From JBBRHF01 sp038223055 (GTDB lineage Bacteria > Actinomycetota > Actinomycetes > JACCUZ01): 21,250 bases of DNA. The notes beneath the pieces were generated by a model. That model was not told the DNA's origin. It searched no databases and saw only the letters and a program-made list of their open reading frames with translations. Shown here piece by piece: positions 15,364 through 21,250 of the stretch (its first letter is position 1; every line of letters starts with the position of its first letter). The DNA lies in contig JBBRHF010000063.1 in NCBI GenBank assembly GCA_038223055.1, forward strand, positions 1 through 21,250, in the 5' to 3' direction. The translations under genes and the position numbers were made by a program.

Positions 15364-16011
15364 ATGAACGTTCTCACCACGGCCTGGGTGGCCGCCGGGC
15401 GACCGCGGGTCCCCGTCCCGTGCGGGCGCGGGGCCTGCGCCCGCTGTGGCAGCGCGGGCACCGAGCTGGCTGCCACCCGGGAGGTGGTGTCGCGGGTGTT
15501 CACCGGCTACGACAGCTGGGCGGACCCATCCGGGCCGGGTTTATGCCCTGCGTGCGCCTGGGGATACCGAACCCGCACGTTGCGCACCACGACGCACATG
15601 GTCACCGCTCACCCCCTCTTGCTGCAAGCTTTGAGCGCGCCGCGGCTGGGGGATCTGTTGACCCGCCCGCTGCCACCGCGGGTCGCCGTGGTCGTCCCGC
15701 TGCGCCCCGGGCGCAAACACCTGTTCCCGACCGCGGTGTGGGGCCGGGTCACCGTCGAGGACACGCACCTGCCCTGGACCAGCGGGGACGCGACCCGCCT
15801 GGGTGTGATGCGCCGGCTGCGGGCACTTGGGTTCGGGCCCCGGATGCTCACCGAGCCCGCACCGGCCTGGTCGGTGTTGCGCCGCCTACCCCGCACCTGG
15901 TGGTCCCAGGTCGGCGCGGATTGGGACCTGTTGGAGCCGTGGCGGTCCCGCCGCCCGTGGTTCGACCTCGCCGTCTACGTCTGCCGCGGCCCGGCGCAGG
16001 TGGCCTCGTGA
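15364..16011 (+). CDS. csf1: Csf1-like type IV large subunit with zinc finger
   Basis: In type IV systems Csf1 takes the place of the Cas8 large subunit. The ATG at 15364 follows GCGAGGTG (8 nt spacing) and gives 215 aa. The N-terminus holds a four-cysteine zinc-finger pattern, C25-x2-C28 (CARC) and C61-x2-C64 (CPAC), with an extra C20. This matches the known N-terminal zinc finger of Csf1. The remainder has HLFPTAVWGRVTVEDTHLPW and a tryptophan/arginine-rich helical end (TWWSQVGADWDLLEPWRSRR) suited to nucleic acid binding. Identification rests on the cysteine pattern, the length and above all the gene order csf1-cas11-csf2-csf3-cysH, which is that of type IV-B. It is not related to the cas8e of this window. 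Confidence 0.72.
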   Translation: MNVLTTAWVAAGRPRVPVPCGRGACARCGSAGTELAATREVVSRVFTGYDSWADPSGPGLCPACAWGYRTRTLRTTTHMVTAHPLLLQALSAPRLGDLLTRPLPPRVAVVVPLRPGRKHLFPTAVWGRVTVEDTHLPWTSGDATRLGVMRRLRALGFGPRMLTEPAPAWSVLRRLPRTWWSQVGADWDLLEPWRSRRPWFDLAVYVCRGPAQVAS

Positions 16012-16460
16012 ACGCCCCAACCCGCGACGCGCGCCCCTCATGCACTCCGACCGATGGGTGGCTCGCCGCTGCCGGGCACATGCCGGCGCTGCCCGGCCCG
16101 CCCGGCACCGCCGAACGGCTCCTGCTGCTCATCCACTACGGGGTGGACTGGCAGACCGGCTGGGTCGGTCGGTACCGGGCCACCTACTGGGACAAGTTGC
16201 TCCCCGACCGGGTGATCACCGCCACCTACCGGGCCGGGACGCTGCGAGGCTGGTGGCGCCAGGTCGCCACCGAACTCGGCTCCGCCCCACGCAGCCCCGC
16301 CGAACGCGCCGAACTCGAACAACTGCTGCGCGCCGACCCGCCCCCGGTGCTCGAAGTGCTGCGATCCGAAACCGAGGCGCTGCTGCTGCGCACCCGCATC
16401 GTCGCCGACGCTGTGCGGGACTCCCGCCCACACCGCCCTGACCCCACGCCCGGATCGTGA
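16008..16460 (+). CDS. Cas11-like small subunit of the type IV-B complex
   Basis: The GTG at 16008 overlaps the csf1 stop as GTGA; the product is 150 aa. I recognise it mainly by position: type IV-B operons carry a small helical subunit between csf1 and csf2. The sequence fits, with predicted helices ERLLLLIHYGVDWQ, GTLRGWWRQVATELG, SPAERAELEQLLRA and LRSETEALLLRTRIVADAVR, and no catalytic motif. The first ~30 residues are proline-rich and probably flexible. It shows no obvious similarity to the Cse2 of the I-E operon. It could be another small helical accessory protein. Confidence 0.6.
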   Translation: MNAPTRDARPSCTPTDGWLAAAGHMPALPGPPGTAERLLLLIHYGVDWQTGWVGRYRATYWDKLLPDRVITATYRAGTLRGWWRQVATELGSAPRSPAERAELEQLLRADPPPVLEVLRSETEALLLRTRIVADAVRDSRPHRPDPTPGS

Positions 16461-17392
16461 TGACAGCCACCGTGTTCTGGACCGGGACGCTCACGGCCTT
16501 GTCTTCGATCGCGCACGGCGGGGAAACCCGGGGCACCATCACCCTGCTGCGCCGCGAACTGGTCATCCAACCCGACGGGCGCCCGGTGCACGTCCCGGTC
16601 ATCTCCGGGAACGCGTTCCGCGGCCGGCTGCGACGCATCGGGGAGGAACTGCTGCGCGACACCCTGGGCTACGAAGGCCATCTGTCGTTGGCCGCGGCGC
16701 ACGCCTTGCGCGGCGGCGGCGCCCTGGCCAAAACCTCGGCCGAGCCGCTGTCCGGGCGCCGGCTAGCCGATCTACGCGCCCTGGTCCCCCACGTCGGGGT
16801 GTTTGGCTGCGCCGGCGGCGGGCGGATCCTCGACGGCGCCCTGCAGGTCGGCAAGGTTGTGCCCCACCTGGCGGAGACCGCCCACATCCTGCCCGCCGGG
16901 CACCCACAGCTACCGGCGTTCGACGCCACCCAGGTCGAGACCTACGTGCGCGCCGATGACACCAGCGCCCACGCCTTCACCGAAGTCCTCGCCCCCGCCC
17001 GCATCCCGGTCGACCCCGCCGGGCACCCCCAACTCGAGCACCTACCCGAACCCCCCCAGCCCGCAGAGCGCCCGGCCGCGGCGGAGCCCTCGGACACCGC
17101 GATGCTGATGCTGTACCGGGTCGAGACCTTCCCCGCCGGCACCCGGTTCGGAACCTGGCTGCGCCTGGACCGGGCCACCGACCTCGAGCTGGCGTTCTTC
17201 ACCGACGTCCTGGCCGCCTTCACCCATGATGGGCGCCTCGGTGGCCGCGCCGGCATCGGCCACGGCCGGGTCCACACCGACCTCACCCGCACCCACCTCG
17301 CCGGGGACACCAGCGCCGGCAAGGTGGACTGGCGCGCGCAGCTCCGCGGGCACCGCGACGACGCTCTGACCGCCCTGGGTGCCCTGACGTGA
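16460..17392 (+). CDS. csf2: Csf2, Cas7-type backbone protein of type IV-B
   Basis: Csf2 is the Cas7-like RAMP that forms the helical RNA-binding filament of type IV complexes. ATG 16460 overlaps the preceding stop by one base (TGATG); the adjacent GTG at 16457 is an equally possible start. The product is 310 aa. An N-terminal strand (VFWTGTLTALSSIAHGG) leads to HVPVISGNAFRGRLRRIGEE, the fold-defining GN(A)FRG(R)LRR region of this Cas7 branch. A glycine-rich VGVFGCAGGGRILDG segment follows, then a proline-rich loop at about residues 185-215. The C-terminal GRLGGRAGIGHGRV is the glycine-rich RAMP loop. It clearly differs from the I-E Cas7e above and has no helicase or nuclease domain. Confidence 0.78.
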   Translation: MTATVFWTGTLTALSSIAHGGETRGTITLLRRELVIQPDGRPVHVPVISGNAFRGRLRRIGEELLRDTLGYEGHLSLAAAHALRGGGALAKTSAEPLSGRRLADLRALVPHVGVFGCAGGGRILDGALQVGKVVPHLAETAHILPAGHPQLPAFDATQVETYVRADDTSAHAFTEVLAPARIPVDPAGHPQLEHLPEPPQPAERPAAAEPSDTAMLMLYRVETFPAGTRFGTWLRLDRATDLELAFFTDVLAAFTHDGRLGGRAGIGHGRVHTDLTRTHLAGDTSAGKVDWRAQLRGHRDDALTALGALT

Positions 17393-18120
17393 ACGCGCAC
17401 ATCCCCCTGCAGGTCCGCGCCCACCTCGCCGCCGGCGTCGCCCAAGCCGCCCCCTGGGGGATCGCCCTGGACGGGCTGCTCGCCGCCGAGATGTGGGCCG
17501 ACCACAAAGCCACCCAACGGGCGGCCGGCTTGCCCACCCCCCACCTGTTCGAGACCCGCAACCCGGTAGACCTGCCGCTGCCACTGGCCCGCTGTCCCAC
17601 CCCCCACCACGGGCTGTGGCATTGGGCCGCCACCTGCGCGCACCCCGAAGGTCGCCCCGATCTGCCCCCCGAGGTACGCACCTGGACCGGGCGCACCGAC
17701 TCCCGCGCCCTCACCCACCTCACCCCTGCTCTACCAGCGGTGCTCTCCGACCGACAGGGCCGCTACCGGGCCCGGCACATGCCGCTGCTGGTCACCCCCG
17801 CCACTACGATCGTGTGGCAAGCCGTCGGGGACCCCGACCACATCCGTGCCCTGCTGGGCGGGATCACCGCGATCGGCAAGAAACGCTCCACCGGCGAAGG
17901 CCACGTGCTCAGTTGGGACATCACCCCCACCCCCGACCTGGACCCGTGGACGGCCGCGCACCTGCACCCCGACGGCACCCTGGGCCGGCCCACCCCCGAC
18001 GGCTGCCTGACCGGGCGCCACGTCCGCCACGGTGGCCACGGCACCGCCGGCCTGCGCCCGCCATACATGCACCCCGCCCGCCAACACACCCTGCACCTAC
18101 CCGCCCTCCTCGACGGCTGA
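17389..18120 (+). CDS. csf3: Csf3, Cas5-type subunit of type IV-B
   Basis: Csf3 is the Cas5-like protein that would cap one end of the Csf2 filament and hold the 5' end of the guide RNA. The GTG at 17389 overlaps the csf2 stop as GTGA; the product is 243 aa. The N-terminal RAMP strand (HIPLQVRAHLAAGVAQA) is followed by GIALDGLLAAEMWADHKA, typical of Csf3. The glycine-rich loop GGITAIGKKRSTGEGHVLSW near residues 158-178 is the strongest marker. A C-terminal histidine-rich tail (GRHVRHGGHG and PPYMHPARQHTLHLP) ends the protein. It is only remotely like the I-E Cas5e. Confidence 0.75.
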   Translation: MNAHIPLQVRAHLAAGVAQAAPWGIALDGLLAAEMWADHKATQRAAGLPTPHLFETRNPVDLPLPLARCPTPHHGLWHWAATCAHPEGRPDLPPEVRTWTGRTDSRALTHLTPALPAVLSDRQGRYRARHMPLLVTPATTIVWQAVGDPDHIRALLGGITAIGKKRSTGEGHVLSWDITPTPDLDPWTAAHLHPDGTLGRPTPDGCLTGRHVRHGGHGTAGLRPPYMHPARQHTLHLPALLDG

Positions 18121-18129
18121 GCGCCAGTC

Positions 18130-18972
18130 GTGCCCTCCCCCGACCCCGGCCTGGACCCCACCCGCCTGGCGGCGCTACGTCGACCCCACCCCGCCACACC
18201 CGGCCTCCCCCAACGGATCCGCGACCACCTTGACACCCACGACGGCTACCTCGCCTTCTCCGGCGGCAAAGACTCCATGGTCGTGCTGCACCTGGCCCTG
18301 ACCGTGGAACCCAACGTGCCGGTCGTCTTCTTCGACTCTGGCCTGGAGTTCCCCGAGACCTACCAATACATCCGCCAGCTACATACTGAACTCGGGCTAC
18401 AACTGCACTGGATCCGGGCCCGCCACACCACCCTGGAACTCCTCGCCGCATCCGGCGCCTGGGACCACACCGCACCCCGGCACCCGACACCGGACCTGCA
18501 CGACGTGCTCATCACCGAACCCGCCGCCCGCGCCCACCACGAGCACGGGCGCGGCGAACTGTGGGGGGTGCGCGCCCAAGAGTCCCGCGGCCGCGCCGCC
18601 CTGTACGCGAACGCCCTACGTGCCGAGGTCGCCCGCAGCTGCACCAGCTGCTGCACCGCACACCCGCACCCGGCGGCCCGCCGCCGCCACGGCGGACTGA
18701 TCCGGCGCGTCGACGGCACCGTCGCGTTCGGCCCGATCTGGGACTGGAAGACCCCCGATGTGTGGGCCTACCTCGCCCGCCACCACCTGCCCGTGAACCC
18801 CGTCTACACCAAGCTCCGCCGCCTCGGCGCCCCCGAACACTTCCTGCGGGTCTCCCACATGCTCGACGGCAACCGACTCGAAGACGGCCGCATCACCTGG
18901 CTCCGTCGCGGCTGGCCCGACCTGTTCGAAGACCTCGCCCGCGTACTCCCCCGTTTGCGCGAGTTCGTGTAG
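18130..18972 (+). CDS. cysH-like: CysH-like ATP-pyrophosphatase associated with type IV-B
   Basis: Members of this family split ATP at the alpha-beta bond to activate a substrate, as in PAPS reductases and DndC. Starting at GTG 18130, 9 bp after csf3, the 280-aa product has the PP-loop SGGKDS at 44-49, then FDSGLEFPET at 68-77, GELWGVRAQESRGR and SCTSCC. Canonical PAPS/APS reductases end in a redox Cys-Gly-(Ile/Leu)-His motif. This protein ends in LREFV and has no cysteine in its C-terminal ~100 residues, so a housekeeping role in sulfate assimilation is unlikely. A cysH-like gene at the end of the operon is the known hallmark of type IV-B. Its substrate is unknown. There is no clear ribosome binding site, so it is probably coupled to csf3. 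Confidence 0.82.
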   Translation: MPSPDPGLDPTRLAALRRPHPATPGLPQRIRDHLDTHDGYLAFSGGKDSMVVLHLALTVEPNVPVVFFDSGLEFPETYQYIRQLHTELGLQLHWIRARHTTLELLAASGAWDHTAPRHPTPDLHDVLITEPAARAHHEHGRGELWGVRAQESRGRAALYANALRAEVARSCTSCCTAHPHPAARRRHGGLIRRVDGTVAFGPIWDWKTPDVWAYLARHHLPVNPVYTKLRRLGAPEHFLRVSHMLDGNRLEDGRITWLRRGWPDLFEDLARVLPRLREFV

Positions 18973-18994
18973 CCCGGACCGCCGCACGGGACCC

Positions 18995-21113
18995 CTAATC
19001 CGTCGGTAGCAGGGCGCCGACGTCCTCGTCGAGCGCCGCGGCCAGGCCGTCCGCCACGAGGGCGGCACGGATGAGCCGGCGCCTCGCCTGGAAGCTCGGC
19101 ACCTGCGACACGTCCAGCGCCGCGGCCAGGTTCTCGCCTCGAGCTGCATGGTCGACGAGCCGGCTGTGCAGCGAGTCCTGGGCGTCGTACGTCGGGATGG
19201 GCAGCCACCACGGGTACATGTCGAAGTGTCGGGGGTTGTGTTGGCCGCGGGCCTGCAGCGGTCGCACTCGGAGTGTGGTGACGTCGGCGTTGAGGACGGC
19301 GGTGAGGTAGCGGGCCTCGTCCCGACCGGACACTGCGGCCCAGTACAACGCGTGCTCGACGACGGCGCGGGGGTCGGTGATGTGCGCGGCGGCGAGGTAC
19401 TGCCCGCTGGCGTTGTAGACGACCCGATGATCCGCTCCGGGCACTTGGGCGCTGAGCTTCCGCCGGTAGTCGAACTGCTCGATGAGAGTGAGTCGGTCGC
19501 TGCTGCGCCGCGCGTTCCACTCCCGCTCAGCGTGGCGCCACCAGTCCGCCAGGCCGGGGTAGAGGTCGAGCCGGTCGTCTGCACCGGACAGCAGGAGCGT
19601 CCCGTCGAGGGGCAGGACCGTGAGGGGCGGTTCCTTGCAGTCGAAAAGGCAGCAGGCTGTCACCGACAAGCAGCCGACGGACGAACTGCCGCTCGACGCT
19701 GCCGGTCAGCGACGGCACGTCCTTCCATGGTGCCTTCTCGGCGGTGGATCGGAAGCTGCGCACGGCGCGCCGGCCAGCTCCGGGGGTCAGCCCTGCACCG
19801 GTGACGGGTTCGACGAGGCCGAGGACACGGGGAACGAGGGTGGCGCCCTGGGAGAAACGGTCGGCGTAGGGACTCTGAGGCCCGTCGTATGCCGAGGCGG
19901 CGAGCGGCCCGCGGCGGCGCAGGCCCGCTTGCGCGGCGGACAGCGTCGGGTTGCCCCCCGGCAGCCGCCCAAACCAGGTCTCAGCCTGAGCGGTCAGCGG
20001 AACCGGTCTGCCCGCCCGGCGCCCGAACACAGCGGCCGCCGGCACGGGGAAGAACGCGGGCTTGACCGCGTGCAGGTCCCATGCCTGCTCGAACTCGACC
20101 GCGAGCGGAGTGACGGGGTGACCGTAGTCACCGCTGCGCAGGCCGGCGTACGGACGGCGGGTCAGCGCGGCCAGCGGCAGCAGGTAGGCCACGGTGCCGC
20201 CGTCGAGCAGGTACAGCTCGACGGTGCGGGCCAGGAACAGTCCCGACAGGTCCTGGGCCGGGGCGGCCGTCGCGCCGTGCCACAGGCCGCGCTGCTCGCT
20301 CATCTCCCGGAACCCGGCTTGCATGGTGGCGGTCATGTTCCGGTATGCCAGCCAAGGGGGGTTGCCGATCAGGACGTCAACACGGTTCGCCGGCCGGGAC
20401 AGCCACACCGGTCGGACAAGGTTACGGACGTAGTAACCCCAGATGTGGTCGAGTTCCTGGTCATGCAACCGACACATGATGGCAAAGGTCGACTCCAGCG
20501 TGGGTCGGTCGGCGGCGGCGATCCCGAGCCGGCGGAACACGCCGGCCAGCGACGGCACGGGGCTGTCCGCCGTCCGGTCAGCGGCTCGTCGGGCCAGTTC
20601 AGCGACTAGCTGGTCGAACCGGCCGGCGTCCGCGAGCACTCCGTCGGGAAACAGCAACTCGCCGGCGAAGAGCTGCGCGCCGTCATTGGTGGCGACCGTC
20701 AGCCCGGCATCGGAGAACAGGCTCGCATCCTGGCCCCACTGGACGCTGTCACCGAGGTAGACGGGAACGCTGAACGGCGGACGGTCATCGTGCTCGAGCA
20801 GGTCCCGGCCCAGCGCGAGCAGCCAGGTGACCCGGGCGAGTGTGACAGCGACCGGGTGCACGTCGACGCCAGTGACGGCGGCGACGGCCCCGAGTATCTG
20901 ATCGGGCGGAGCCAGCCCGGCGCTCTGCGCGGCTATGACGTAGCGGCGGACAGCGTGGAACAGAAACGTCCCGCTCCCGCAGGCCGGGTCAAGCACCCGT
21001 TGACGAAACGGGTCCGAGACGGCCGCGTAGACGACCGCCTCGGCGAGCCAGTCAGGGGTGTAATACTCCCCCAGCTTCTTGCGGGTTTCGGTGTTGATAA
21101 CGCTTTCGTACAA
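18995..21113 (-). pseudogene. Adenine DNA methyltransferase (Eco57I/type IIG-like), frameshifted and 5'-truncated
   Basis: Read from 21113 the product has GEYYTPDW at residues 15-22, VLDPACGSGTF at 40-50 (motif I, binds S-adenosylmethionine), a GVDVHP segment (motif II) and GNPPW at 250-254 (motif IV, catalytic for N6-adenine methylation). Near 19633-19637 one extra base (CAAGG where CAGG would keep the frame) shifts reading. The true continuation, EPPLTVLPLDGTLLLSG and later QARGQHNPRHFDMYPWWLPI, is in the next frame and ends with TAG at 18995. This part resembles the target-recognition and C-terminal region of type IIG-like enzymes. At the 5' end the reading starts with TTG encoding the start of the usual LYESVI segment. 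An in-frame TAA precedes it by two codons, so the large N-terminal domain normally found is missing. It converges on the cysH-like gene with a 22-bp gap. Confidence 0.8.
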
Positions 21114-21250
21114 GGAGGCTTATTCACAATGCCGAAAAATAGCATAAAAACCGTGACGCCGCTCGGCGTGCCTAACTGAGCGACGACCCGCTCATTGAGA
21201 GAATTGGGTTACCAGACTCAATACTCCAGGAACGGGCCGCCACATGTATC
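21114..21250. other. AT-richer segment beyond the methyltransferase break
   Basis: Composition drops sharply right of 21113 (for example GCCGAAAAATAGCATAAAAA at 21131-21150) compared with the GC-rich methyltransferase. I find no gene; the small rightward frame starting with ATG at 21130 is only 16 codons. The segment may be the end of an inserted mobile element, but only one side is visible and I recognise no terminal repeat. Confidence 0.35.
21146..21169 (-). terminator. Weak terminator-like hairpin
   Basis: ACGCCG (21156-21161) and CGGCGT (21164-21169) form a six-base inverted repeat. On the - strand it is followed closely by TTTTT (21150-21146). The stem is short and the loop tight, so function is uncertain. 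It would stop leftward transcripts just before the truncated methyltransferase. Confidence 0.3.

Noticed and set aside
15364..18120. Type IV-A or type III assignment for the downstream operon
   Set aside because: There is no DinG helicase, no Csf5/Cas6 and no Cas10. The cysH-like gene at the end and the gene order fit type IV-B.
18130..18972. Housekeeping PAPS/APS reductase
   Set aside because: It lacks the C-terminal redox cysteine motif and lies in a csf operon with no sulfur-assimilation neighbours.
1..21250. tRNA or rRNA genes
   Set aside because: I saw no cloverleaf with conserved T-loop sequence and no rRNA-like stretch.

Overview
The window is high-GC DNA (roughly 70% G+C by eye) with many GTG starts and tightly overlapping operons. 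The type I-E Cas proteins resemble those of Actinomycetota, so the source is most likely an actinobacterium. The accessory content (decayed toxin-antitoxin genes, a type IV CRISPR-Cas module, a broken DNA methyltransferase) suggests a plasmid or mobile island, but no replication, transfer or integration gene is visible, so this stays an inference.

Left part (1-3750): a leftward hypothetical gene (272-1042); a region of decayed coding sequence with a long hairpin (1043-1749); a leftward two-gene operon of a ribbon-helix-helix protein and a small HTH protein, with a clear sigma70-type promoter flanked by two 14-bp direct repeats (1750-2746); and a stretch of gene remnants (2982-3400) holding a proline/tryptophan-rich N-terminus, an antitoxin tail and a frameshifted PIN-domain toxin. 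At 3606-3695, just before the cas operon, are two degenerate CRISPR repeats in reverse orientation around exactly one 32-nt spacer.

Centre (3785-14993): a complete type I-E CRISPR-Cas locus, cas3-cas8e-cas11e(cse2)-cas7e-cas5e-cas6e-cas1-cas2, all on the + strand and mostly joined by 4-base stop/start overlaps. An array of 32 nearly perfect 29-bp repeats and 31 spacers begins only 23 bp after cas2. Three spacers are near-identical versions of the same target site.

Right part (14994-21250): about 370 bp after the array, in the same direction, a five-gene operon reads as a type IV-B CRISPR-Cas effector module: csf1 (zinc-finger large subunit), a Cas11-like small subunit, csf2 (Cas7), csf3 (Cas5) and a CysH-like ATP-pyrophosphatase. 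Type IV-B modules normally lack cas1, cas2, cas6 and an array. Here one sits directly behind a complete I-E system that has all of these, so I-E crRNAs could in principle load the IV-B complex. That is the most interesting hypothesis in the window. Convergent to it, on the - strand, is an Eco57I/type IIG-like adenine DNA methyltransferase with one internal frameshift. Its 5' end is cut at a sharp junction with AT-richer DNA.
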